Part shown: piece after piece, positions 6,715-13,063 of the stretch
Layout: every line of letters starts with the position of its first letter
Numbering within the stretch: the stretch's first letter is position 1
Origin: Anaerolineales bacterium UBA3001
Lineage (GTDB): Bacteria; Chloroflexota; Anaerolineae; Anaerolineales; UBA11657
Assembly (NCBI GenBank): GCA_002346435.1
Contig: DDZT01000101.1
Span: forward strand, 3,085 to 16,147
Reading direction: 5' to 3'
Length of the DNA: 13,063 nt
Notes under the pieces: generated by a model
The model's database searches: none
Told to the model about the DNA's origin: nothing
The model's input: only the letters and a program-made list of their open reading frames with translations
Program-made: the position numbers and the translations under genes

Positions 6715-7750
6715 CAAAAATATGTTGCGTGTCAAAAATCTGAAGGTGCATTTCCCAATTAGGAGGGGTGTACTTCAGCGGCAGGTTGGTGCTGTGCGGG
6801 CTGTTGACGGTATCACATTTGATATTCTTCGTGGTGAGACTTTTGGATTGGTAGGTGAAAGTGGTTGCGGAAAAACTACAACAGGTAGGGCAATTCTGCA
6901 GTTATATGAGCCTACGGCCGGAGAAATTGAGTTTGATGGTGTCAAATTAGCACACTTGGATCCCAAATTAATGAGGGATATGCGTAGGCGCATGCAAATG
7001 ATATTTCAAGACCCATTTGCCTCATTGAATCCTCGTCTATCTGTTGGAGCTACTATTGCTGAACCTATCCGTATTCATGGCACCGTAGATAAACAGAAGA
7101 TCCAAGATAGAGTAAATCATTTGCTAGAAGTAGTAGGGTTGAGTCCTGATGTGGCTAGTAGATTTCCGCATGAGTTTTCTGGCGGCCAGCGTCAGAGAGT
7201 GGGTATAGCTAGAGCTTTAGCATCCGAACCGGACTTTATTGTGTGTGATGAACCAATATCTGCTTTAGATGTTTCTATTCAAGCTCAGGTTGTGAACCTG
7301 ATTGAAGATCTTCGTGCTGATATAGGTCTGACATATTTGTTTATAGGCCATGATCTTAGTATGATCCGTCATATTTCTGACAGGGTAGCGGTTATGTATT
7401 TGGGTCACATAGTAGAACTAGCCGAGACTGATCAGCTTTTTGTCAATGCATTGAACCCATATACAGTTTCCCTCATTTCAGCAATTCCAGTTCCAGATCC
7501 TGTAATAGAAGCAAAACGACAGCGTATTGTTCTGCAAGGTGATGTTCCTAATCCTGCGAACCCTCCTAAAGGATGTCTATTTAGTACTCGATGCCCACTT
7601 GTTGTTGATGAATGTAGAACAAATAGACCTGAGTTAAAGGAGTGGAGACCAGGGCATTATGCAGCTTGTCACAGAATTGATGAAATGGGTGCGGGTAAGG
7701 GGCTTCCACCGATTCGTTTAGAGCAAAACTCAGGCCAAACATCTCAGTAA
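6689..7750 (+). CDS. Oligopeptide/dipeptide-type ABC transporter ATPase, DppF/OppF-like
   Basis: The second ATPase subunit, expected to pair with the preceding one as a heterodimer under the transmembrane subunits. Motifs are intact: Walker A GESGCGKT (56-63), Gln107, signature SGGQR (164-168), Walker B FIVCDE (183-188) and His221. The segment QVGAVRAVDGITFDI (32-46) and the SGGQRQRVGIARAL helix are F-type features. The C-terminal extension again carries four cysteines (296, 302, 309, 327). The start ATG 6689 lies inside the previous gene, overlapping by 26 bases, with GGTGGGA (6674-6680) eight bases upstream. ATG 6722 (residue 12) has no SD and is less likely. The overlap suggests translational coupling so that the two subunits are made in equal amounts. 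About 20 residues after the last family motif look like an unstructured tail. Confidence 0.93.
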   Translation: MNVSEPLNNKNMLRVKNLKVHFPIRRGVLQRQVGAVRAVDGITFDILRGETFGLVGESGCGKTTTGRAILQLYEPTAGEIEFDGVKLAHLDPKLMRDMRRRMQMIFQDPFASLNPRLSVGATIAEPIRIHGTVDKQKIQDRVNHLLEVVGLSPDVASRFPHEFSGGQRQRVGIARALASEPDFIVCDEPISALDVSIQAQVVNLIEDLRADIGLTYLFIGHDLSMIRHISDRVAVMYLGHIVELAETDQLFVNALNPYTVSLISAIPVPDPVIEAKRQRIVLQGDVPNPANPPKGCLFSTRCPLVVDECRTNRPELKEWRPGHYAACHRIDEMGAGKGLPPIRLEQNSGQTSQ

Positions 7751-7838
7751 GACATATGTTGGGTTGGCAATTTTGTTGTCTGCTCCTTGTTAGAGATCAA
7801 ATATAGCAACAAGTAAGCTCCTGTTGCAAGCAATCAAT

Positions 7839-7866
7839 TTGTTACATGTACCACAAAGTCTATAAT
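7839..7866 (+). promoter_or_regulatory. Sigma70-type promoter for the MFS gene
   Basis: TTGTTA (7839-7844), a 16-base spacer and a perfect TATAAT (7861-7866) lie in the 172-base gap before the MFS gene, giving a start near 7873 and a leader of about 50 bases. Upstream in the same gap, AACAAG (7808-7813) can pair with CTTGTT (7786-7791), or the overlapping GCAACA (7806-7811) can pair with TGTTGC (7822-7827). The two pairings are mutually exclusive; neither is followed by a T-run. Confidence 0.5.
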
Positions 7867-7922
7867 GTGCTTGTGCTAGTTAATTTTAGTACACCTAAAT
7901 TGTGCGAGGATTATGATATTTT

Positions 7923-9245
7923 ATGTTAGGACATAGAGATTTAGGTTTAGGTGATAAAGCACTGTTGGTACACCATAGATTTTCTGGTTGGTTAATTGAT
8001 TTAAAGAAATTACGGCACACTGAATATCCAGCTTATTGGCTGGGTGGCACCTTAGGACATCTTGGGACTCGGATTTTTGTCATTACTTGTTTGTGGCAGG
8101 CAGTACAAATGTCCGAAGATGCAGCTTGGGTGGCCTTGGTGGGTTTTTTATACGGAATTCCTCTGTTACCATGTTCACCTCTAGCAGGTTGGTTGGGGGA
8201 TAAGAAGATGTCTAGGGGAACATTATTAATAGGCGCATGTGTGCTAGGAGCTTTGGTGGCTGGTGTATATAGTTGGATTGTAGGTAATGCTTTGGAGACA
8301 AAATTCTTGCTAGGTGCAGCAAATTTATTTATGGGTATTTCATTTTCATTCTACGGTGCTAGCAGGCTAGCCTTACTCGCAACAATCCTTAAAGGTAATA
8401 ATGTGTTTTCGATAGCATCTTTTGATTTATCTAGTACGCGCATGATGGGGTTTTTTGGTCCTGTAATAGCTGGTCTATTACTAACTTACTACAATTATAC
8501 GGTGGCTTTAGCTGTTTCAGCGTTGACATTAGCTGGGGCCGGAATTACTTTTGTAGTCTTGAAAACGAATTTGCACCAAAATGATTATCGTAAGAAACTC
8601 GATGAGAAAGAGCACCAATTCAGTTCGTCCGTTGATAGAGACAAATTGAGTGAGAGCTTTCAGAAATATCTGCTGGGAGACAAGGTTGTTTTGCTTCTGC
8701 TTTTTATGGGTCTCTTGTCTATACCAATAGGTATGACCTACTTGAAGATGACTCCAGTGTTTGTAGACAAGGTAATAAAGGGCGGACCTGATCTTTATGG
8801 AAACTTGATCGGCATTGCAAGTGCATTCGCCGCTATTTCAGGTTTGATGCTCTCCTTTGTATCTAAAGTAAATAAACCCAGTGAAAAATGTATTGTAGCT
8901 ACGGTGGGTTTTGGACTTAGTTTGGTATTATTTGCATATACTAGGTCTGTGGTTATGCTGTATTTGATGGCTGGCTTAACAGGTTTGTTTCAGGGGGTCT
9001 TTCTTACAATTATGAATGCTACATATCAGAGTAGAGTTCCAGATATGTTTCGAGGAAGAATAATCGGTAGCTGGGGTGTGGTATGGGGGCTTCTTCCTGT
9101 GGCAACTATTGGCGCTGGTTATTTAACTGATATATTTAGTGTTGTATGGGTTGTTGCTGCAAGTGGTTGGTTTTGTGTTGCTGTGGGTTTGATCAGCGCA
9201 GTTTGGTATGTAGTCAATCGAACAATCAGTAGTTTCGCGCAGTAA
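7923..9245 (+). CDS. Major facilitator superfamily transporter (MFS_3/enterobactin-exporter-like)
   Basis: A polytopic inner-membrane secondary transporter of 440 residues, about right for 12 membrane segments. Motif A is seen as AGWLGDKKMSRG (88-99) in the loop after segment 2. Hydrophobic blocks recur through 40-213 and 254-432, split by a charged cytoplasmic loop at about 214-253, as expected for two six-helix halves. The opening YWLGGTLGHLGTRIFVIT resembles the drug- and siderophore-exporter group of MFS. It could export a toxic intermediate or take up the substrate; direction cannot be read from sequence. The start is the least certain part. ATG 7923 has GAGGA at 7906-7910, a long 12-base spacing. 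TATGAT at 7912-7917 could alternatively act as a -10 for a leaderless message beginning at 7923. The first 30 residues are polar and not needed for the fold, so an internal start is possible. Confidence 0.85.
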   Translation: MLGHRDLGLGDKALLVHHRFSGWLIDLKKLRHTEYPAYWLGGTLGHLGTRIFVITCLWQAVQMSEDAAWVALVGFLYGIPLLPCSPLAGWLGDKKMSRGTLLIGACVLGALVAGVYSWIVGNALETKFLLGAANLFMGISFSFYGASRLALLATILKGNNVFSIASFDLSSTRMMGFFGPVIAGLLLTYYNYTVALAVSALTLAGAGITFVVLKTNLHQNDYRKKLDEKEHQFSSSVDRDKLSESFQKYLLGDKVVLLLLFMGLLSIPIGMTYLKMTPVFVDKVIKGGPDLYGNLIGIASAFAAISGLMLSFVSKVNKPSEKCIVATVGFGLSLVLFAYTRSVVMLYLMAGLTGLFQGVFLTIMNATYQSRVPDMFRGRIIGSWGVVWGLLPVATIGAGYLTDIFSVVWVVAASGWFCVAVGLISAVWYVVNRTISSFAQ

Positions 9246-9285
9246 GTAGTATGAAGTAGCTAAATTGAAAATCATAAGATGTGGA

Positions 9286-9301
9286 TTAACTGCAATGTTA
9301 A
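9286..9301 (+). promoter_or_regulatory. Operator-like inverted repeat before the cyclodeaminase-like gene
   Basis: TTAAC (9286-9290) and GTTAA (9297-9301) are an inverted repeat with a 6-base spacer, centred 27 bases before ATG 9321. Size and spacing suit a dimeric regulator. No clear -35/-10 pair is seen in the 75-base gap, so the gene may be read from the MFS promoter. A 5-base arm is easily found by chance. Confidence 0.2.
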
Positions 9302-9320
9302 ATAATAAAGGGAGGTTGTC

Positions 9321-10349
9321 ATGGCGCTGATATTGCGTAATCATGACTTACAAGGATTGCTGGAATTAGACGATTATATTGACGCCGTTGAACTTGGTTA
9401 TAGAGAGGAAGGTAAGGGGCGAGGTCTGAATTTTCCACGAAAGTGTGCCTGGTTTGAGGGTGATGGTGGAATTCATGCTGACAGAGGGCGGCAGCCTGAA
9501 GGTTTACCAGCTGTTAAGTTCAAGGGAGCTGCGATCTCAAGTATGAATGCTGCTGGCCTTAATGTTTATACTACTGGAATGAGTGGTCCACTTCAAACAT
9601 TCCAATTGTTGTTTGATACTGTAACTGGAGAGTTGCTGTCTATCATGGAGGTTTTGTACTACGATTGGTTTAAGACTGCAGCTGTGGCTGCAGTAGCAGC
9701 AAAATACCTAGCTCCTAAAGGAGCTTTAACAATGGCTTTATTTGGATCCGGTCGGCATGCACGAACAGAGTTACATGCTGTAAAAAGAGTATGTGACTTA
9801 CAAAAGGTACAGGTATATAGTCGCAAAGAGAAACCACTTCGTGAGTTTTGTGTTTCTATGAGTAAGGAATTGGAAATAGATATTGTGCCGGTGCGTAGTC
9901 CAGAAAGTGCTCTGGAGGGTGCTAACATAGTTACTACTATGACTACATCTCCCACTCCAGTATTCTCGAGTAGGGATCTCACCGAGACACAAGTACATGT
10001 TAATGCTATGGGTAGGCATGATCCGTGGGCAAGAGAAGTTGATGACAATTTTGTGGTCAATTCCAAGGTGGTGTTGGATGATTGGGGATGTGGTATGGAC
10101 GAAGCAGGAGAAGTGTTAATTCCTATTGCGGATGGTTTGATGACAGCTGATGATATATATGCTGATATTGGAGATATAATATCTGGAAACAAACCATCTC
10201 GAGAATCGGACTGGGGATACTCGATTTTCTTGTCAGGGGGTACTGGTGTTGAGGACGCAGCAGTTGCTAAGATGATTTATGATAGAGCTGTGGCGAATAA
10301 TATTGGTGAGGAGGTTGCTTTTGGTGCTCCATATGAATGGGTAATGTAG
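9321..10349 (+). CDS. Ornithine cyclodeaminase/mu-crystallin family protein
   Basis: A 342-residue NAD(P)-dependent protein of the family that includes ornithine cyclodeaminase, alanine dehydrogenase (archaeal), ketimine reductases and opine-type enzymes. The Rossmann loop is FGSGRHA (141-147). Lys66 in AVKFKG and Asp234 in GRHDPWAREVD match the substrate and catalytic Lys and Asp of the family. The C-terminal FLSGGTGVEDAAVAKMIYDRA helix is diagnostic. The arginine that normally precedes TAA at the start of the helix before the Rossmann fold, and binds the substrate carboxylate, is Lys118 (FKTAAVAA). The substrate may thus not be ornithine; an imino-acid reductase or dehydrogenase is as likely as a deaminase. 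The start is ATG 9321 with GGGAGG at 9310-9315, spacing 5. An M24-fold gene follows after 86 bases. The pairing with a peptide/opine-type importer suggests amino- or imino-acid breakdown. Confidence 0.9.
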   Translation: MALILRNHDLQGLLELDDYIDAVELGYREEGKGRGLNFPRKCAWFEGDGGIHADRGRQPEGLPAVKFKGAAISSMNAAGLNVYTTGMSGPLQTFQLLFDTVTGELLSIMEVLYYDWFKTAAVAAVAAKYLAPKGALTMALFGSGRHARTELHAVKRVCDLQKVQVYSRKEKPLREFCVSMSKELEIDIVPVRSPESALEGANIVTTMTTSPTPVFSSRDLTETQVHVNAMGRHDPWAREVDDNFVVNSKVVLDDWGCGMDEAGEVLIPIADGLMTADDIYADIGDIISGNKPSRESDWGYSIFLSGGTGVEDAAVAKMIYDRAVANNIGEEVAFGAPYEWVM

Positions 10350-10435
10350 CACAAACTGGAAAACGATATTTTTTGATAGTAGATGAACTGTTCAATTTGT
10401 AAAGGTTACTAAAGATTACTATAGAGGAGACTAAT

Positions 10436-11611
10436 ATGCTTACACATGATGGATTGGTACAGGATGTAAAAGGACGCATCAGTAAAATTCAGGATATGAT
10501 GAAGAGCGAGGATTTTGCTGCTCTCGTGATAATTGGTGGAGGAGCGCCGGGAGGTATGGGTGCTATTCGCTATATTACCAATGCCCATCTTTGGGGTGGT
10601 GCAGGTTATGCTGTGCTTGGTCAAGATGATCCAGATCCTTATATGCTAGTGTGGAGCTCTTATCAAGGAGTTTGGACTAGGAACGAGACAACAACACGCA
10701 AAGAAAGAGTTGAGTCGCCCGCAGATCTAATGGAACGAGTTCAGGAGCTTGTAACAGGTTATGCTGGTGATAGCGGAAAACGAATAGGTGTGGTTAATAT
10801 GAAAAAACTACTCCCGCTTGGTGCCTATGAGTCTCTGCAACAAGTTCTCGGCAATCATGAGCTAATTGATGCTACTGATCAGTATAATACTATCAGGCAG
10901 ATCAAATCACCTTTCGAACTAGAAGCAGTTCAGCAGAATGGCTATATTTTAGATGCGTGTATGGATGTTTTCGCCGATCGGTCTCATGTAGGGGCTAGAT
11001 ACTGGGATGTATGTGCGGCAACAGAAGAATTTGTGAAGGCAAAAGGTGCGTTTTGGGGCCGAACAAAACTATCTCTTGATCTCACACCTTTTACAGTTCC
11101 GACACCTAAGGATTTAACAATGTCAGAGGATGACATCATAAACTTTGAGATTGTTTATGAGAGTCCCTGGGGATATTGGTTGGAAATGACCACAGTATTC
11201 TCTTTTATCGATTTGCCAGATGAAGTTCAGTTACAATTGGATGCATATCTTGCGGCTGTTGATGCGTCTTCTGCGGTGGCATGTACCGGAAATACGTATG
11301 CTGATATTTCTGATGCAAATGATAAAGCTATTGCCGAAGTAATGAAGGCAGGAGGCAGTAGTCTCAAAGTGGATGGTAAACACACTCCTGATTGTCATAG
11401 TACCGGTCTTGATGGTAGTGATGGTCCTAGTTCAGCATCGGACCCTGATTTTGTGTTGAAATCGAACATGATTCTTTCATACCATCCGGGCACTGTACTT
11501 GAGAATAATCGCGGATTTTTGATATCTGATAATTTTATGGTTACTGATCATGGTGCTGTGCGACTTTCACCACATAATGCGAGTCGTTACTACATGCGCC
11601 TATCAAGTTAA
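10436..11611 (+). CDS. M24 (aminopeptidase P/creatinase-fold) family protein with degenerate metal site
   Basis: A 391-residue two-domain protein: an N-terminal creatinase-type domain (about 1-150) and a C-terminal 'pita-bread' domain joined by IRQIKSPFELEAVQQNG (153-169). Active M24 peptidases bind two metals through Asp, Asp, His, Glu, Glu. Here the equivalent places read Glu238 (if a one-residue insertion is allowed), Glu250 (GYWLEMTT), His321 (CHSTGLDG), His350 (YHPG) and Ser364 (LISD). The second His of the HxxGxxxHE motif is Ser328. A dimetal peptidase is thus unlikely. Creatinase uses this fold without metal and relies on the conserved His, so a metal-free C-N hydrolase is one option; a different metal site is another. 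The start is ATG 10436 with GAGGAG at 10424-10429, spacing 6. The Gfo/Idh/MocA gene follows after 23 bases and is probably in the same operon. Confidence 0.85.
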   Translation: MLTHDGLVQDVKGRISKIQDMMKSEDFAALVIIGGGAPGGMGAIRYITNAHLWGGAGYAVLGQDDPDPYMLVWSSYQGVWTRNETTTRKERVESPADLMERVQELVTGYAGDSGKRIGVVNMKKLLPLGAYESLQQVLGNHELIDATDQYNTIRQIKSPFELEAVQQNGYILDACMDVFADRSHVGARYWDVCAATEEFVKAKGAFWGRTKLSLDLTPFTVPTPKDLTMSEDDIINFEIVYESPWGYWLEMTTVFSFIDLPDEVQLQLDAYLAAVDASSAVACTGNTYADISDANDKAIAEVMKAGGSSLKVDGKHTPDCHSTGLDGSDGPSSASDPDFVLKSNMILSYHPGTVLENNRGFLISDNFMVTDHGAVRLSPHNASRYYMRLSS

Positions 11612-11634
11612 TGTCTGTACTGGTTTGAAAAACT

Positions 11635-12633
11635 ATGAGTAATAAGATCAGAGTAGGTGTTTTTGGGGGAGGTGGTGCAGGTCACCATCACTTAGAGGCA
11701 TTTGCGAACATGTCTGAAGAAGTGGAAATTGTTGGTGTAGCTGAGATCAACCAAACCAGAGGCGAACAGTTAGTAAGTGAATTTGGAACAACTTGTTACA
11801 ATTCGGTTGACTCTCTTATATCTGCGGGGTTGGATTTGGGTGTTGTAGCTTTGCCACATGATCAATTGCTTGATTGTGGGCTTAATCTGTTGAATGCTAA
11901 TTGTCATCTTCTTATGGAAAAGCCGATGGGCAATTCGCTTGTAGAAGCTAAAACACTTTGGGCAGCATACAGAGATGCAGGTGATCTCGTGTGTACGGTG
12001 AGTTTTGTCCATCGATATCGTACAGCATTTTCCAAAGCATCTGAACTTTTACAGCATGGTGAGTTAGGAGATATTGTATCTATACATGAACACTTTAGGT
12101 TTCCCGGTGATAGCAGGGTTCCTCAATGGGTCTGGAGACATGAATCTTCTGGCGGAGGTGTTCTGTTATATTCTGGAATCCACAATCTTGACAGGATTCT
12201 CTGGTTTGTTGGTAGTCATGCAGCATCTGTGACTGGTATCGTTGGTACCCATAGTCATGATGTTGATGTAGAAGATGGTGTTGGAGCATTGATTCAATTT
12301 GAGAATGGTTGTTATGCTACTGTTGTTGGCAATCAACCATCTTCAGTTGTACCTAGTCCGTTTTCGCGCACTGAAGTTTATTGTAGGCAAGGGACTATAA
12401 TAGTTTCAAATGGGACTGAACTTACAGTTGTCAGTAATGATGGTGAAGTTTCCACTCAGAATTTTGAACCTGTGGGTCATTTTGAGCAGCAGGCTAGAAA
12501 TGTCGTTAATGCGATCTTGAATAGTGAGTCTGCGTTTGTGACTATGGAAGATGGGATTGAGGCTTATAGGATAGCGGAAGCTGTGTATGAGTCTAGTCGT
12601 GCTAACAAGACCATCAATATGAGTGATGTTTAA
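11635..12633 (+). CDS. Gfo/Idh/MocA family NAD(P)-dependent oxidoreductase
   Basis: A 332-residue oxidoreductase of the glucose-fructose oxidoreductase/inositol dehydrogenase family, which usually oxidises a hydroxyl on sugars, cyclitols or related polyols. The N-terminal Rossmann domain (1-120) starts VGVFGGGGAGHHH, and MEKPMGN (94-100) is the EKP motif that positions catalytic Lys96. The C-terminal domain includes SFVHRYRTAF (123-132) and GGGVLLYSGIHNLD (173-186), where His183 is the usual catalytic His. The Asp usually found four before this His is Tyr179, so the charge partner differs. It begins 23 bases after the M24 gene with no clear SD (ATG 11635 is preceded by TTTGAAAAACT), which suggests re-initiation or coupling to the upstream gene. 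Substrate cannot be told; sugar, cyclitol and imine substrates are all known in the family. Confidence 0.9.
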   Translation: MSNKIRVGVFGGGGAGHHHLEAFANMSEEVEIVGVAEINQTRGEQLVSEFGTTCYNSVDSLISAGLDLGVVALPHDQLLDCGLNLLNANCHLLMEKPMGNSLVEAKTLWAAYRDAGDLVCTVSFVHRYRTAFSKASELLQHGELGDIVSIHEHFRFPGDSRVPQWVWRHESSGGGVLLYSGIHNLDRILWFVGSHAASVTGIVGTHSHDVDVEDGVGALIQFENGCYATVVGNQPSSVVPSPFSRTEVYCRQGTIIVSNGTELTVVSNDGEVSTQNFEPVGHFEQQARNVVNAILNSESAFVTMEDGIEAYRIAEAVYESSRANKTINMSDV

Positions 12634-12679
12634 GTAGCGATTTGTGATTGTGTATATGATTATTGGAATGGTAGGTTCT

Positions 12680-12687
12680 AGGAGGTG
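12680..12687 (+). promoter_or_regulatory. Full-length Shine-Dalgarno site
   Basis: AGGAGGTG is an eight-base match to the anti-SD of 16S rRNA and sits 5 bases before ATG 12693. It selects this ATG over the in-frame ATGs at 12702 and 12711. It is the strongest ribosome site in the window and contrasts with the neighbouring genes at 3879 and 11635, which have none. Confidence 0.8.
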
Positions 12688-12692
12688 AACTA

Positions 12693-13063
12693 ATGGTTGA
12701 TATGAAGTCCATGAATGCGGTGGAGTATATCGCGGATCATGCAAGCAATTTAGAGTATGACATGTTGCCACCCTTGGCCCTAAAAAGGGCAGGACAGGTA
12801 ATTGTCGACACTATTTGTTGTGCACTGGGAGCTAGAGATACTCACTTGGGTAAACTAGCTGGTGAATTTGCCATGGCAACTGAACCTGGTAGTGAGTCTG
12901 TTTTGTGGGGTACTGATACTAAGTTGTCTGCAGCAGGAGCTGCTTGGGCAAATGCTGTAGCTTCCAAGCATCTAGGTATGGATGATTCACATCGGGTTTG
13001 CGGGCATGTGGCCGCGGAACTAGTGCCGCTGGCTATTGCGCTTTGTGAACAGCGTGGTATGAG
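12693..13063 (+). CDS. MmgE/PrpD family protein (5' part, 3' end outside window)
   Basis: The first 123 codons of a protein of the MmgE/PrpD family, which includes 2-methylcitrate dehydratase, cis-aconitate decarboxylase and iminodisuccinate epimerase. The frame runs open to the right edge. The helical start (YIADHASNLEYDMLPPLALKR) leads into VIVDTICCALGARDT (37-51), the family's 'llDtlg' helix. AAWANAVASKHLGMDDSH (83-100) corresponds to the conserved N-x5-H-x3-DD-x-H region, with Asn87, His93, Asp97, Asp98 and His100, near the active site. In many relatives an HPS follows; here the text reads GHVAAELVP with His105. The full family length is about 450 residues, so most is missing. It starts 59 bases after the oxidoreductase gene, on a very strong SD. 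The family acts on dicarboxylic or tricarboxylic acids, which would suit a late step in a carbon-chain degradation route. Confidence 0.88.
   Translation, partial: MVDMKSMNAVEYIADHASNLEYDMLPPLALKRAGQVIVDTICCALGARDTHLGKLAGEFAMATEPGSESVLWGTDTKLSAAGAAWANAVASKHLGMDDSHRVCGHVAAELVPLAIALCEQRGM

Noticed and set aside
7913..7936. ATG 7913 as start of the MFS gene or of an upstream peptide
   Set aside because: It is out of frame with the MFS gene, stops after seven codons, and its GAGGA is only 2 bases away, too close for normal initiation.
9659..10192. 177-codon open frame on the minus strand
   Set aside because: It lies wholly inside the well-supported cyclodeaminase-like gene and its translation resembles no protein I recognise; a codon-usage shadow.
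10398..10425. Promoter TTGTAA-17-TATAGA before the M24 gene
   Set aside because: The -10 overlaps the strong GAGGAG ribosome site at 10424-10429, so a transcript from it would lack the SD that evidently serves this gene.
12406..12771. 121-codon open frame on the minus strand spanning the gap before the MmgE/PrpD gene
   Set aside because: It overlaps two well-supported sense genes, is rich in His/Thr/Ile/Leu in a shadow-like way, and has no promoter or SD.

Overview
The window is one uninterrupted + strand run of metabolic and transport genes: ten complete and two edge-truncated coding regions, with no convincing minus-strand gene, RNA gene, CRISPR array or insertion sequence. It looks like an AT-rich free-living bacterium. 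The best taxonomic hint is the lipoprotein at 1934-3676. Directly after its lipobox cysteine it has a long Val/Glu/Lys 'VEVEKEV...' spacer, a style I associate with extracellular solute-binding proteins of Chloroflexota. The mix of divergent paralogues around it (DapA-like aldolase, SDR, cyclodeaminase, M24, Gfo/Idh/MocA, MmgE/PrpD) would suit marine SAR202-type Chloroflexota. This is inference; no marker gene is present.

Layout. 1-758: 3' part of a PLP aminotransferase. 847-1857: D-2-hydroxyacid dehydrogenase. 1934-3676: family-5 (peptide/opine-type) solute-binding lipoprotein, preceded by a perfect 22-bp tandem repeat. 3677-3878: the most structured spacer, with a 17-bp perfect hairpin, a rho-independent terminator, and a TATAAT box right in front of the next gene, which lacks a Shine-Dalgarno (SD) sequence. 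3879-5585: DapA-like lyase and SDR oxidoreductase, 3 bases apart. 5704-7750: two overlapping Dpp/Opp-type ATPase genes. 7923-9245: MFS permease with its own promoter-like sequence. 9321-12633: ornithine-cyclodeaminase-like enzyme, M24/creatinase-fold protein and Gfo/Idh/MocA oxidoreductase. 12693-end: 5' part of an MmgE/PrpD protein.

How the genes may work together (inference). The lipoprotein and two ATPases supply most of an oligopeptide/opine-type importer, but the two permease genes are not between or beside them. The enzymes around it act on small amino, imino, keto and hydroxy acids: aminotransferase, 2-hydroxyacid dehydrogenase, class I aldolase, SDR, cyclodeaminase, C-N hydrolase fold, NAD(P) oxidoreductase and a propionate/dicarboxylate-type dehydratase or isomerase. 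The picture is uptake and catabolism of an unusual amino-acid-derived compound.

The most notable feature is that several enzymes have lost or swapped textbook catalytic residues while keeping the fold. The DapA-like protein lacks the Tyr and Thr relay, the SDR has S-x-x-x-R in place of Y-x-x-x-K, the M24 protein has a broken metal site, and the cyclodeaminase has Lys for the substrate Arg. Chemistry cannot be read from the family names alone. The other main leads are the 3734-3886 hairpin with a buried SD, the likely leaderless start at 3879, the duplicated 22-mer at 1859-1902, and a perfect 24-bp palindrome at the left edge.
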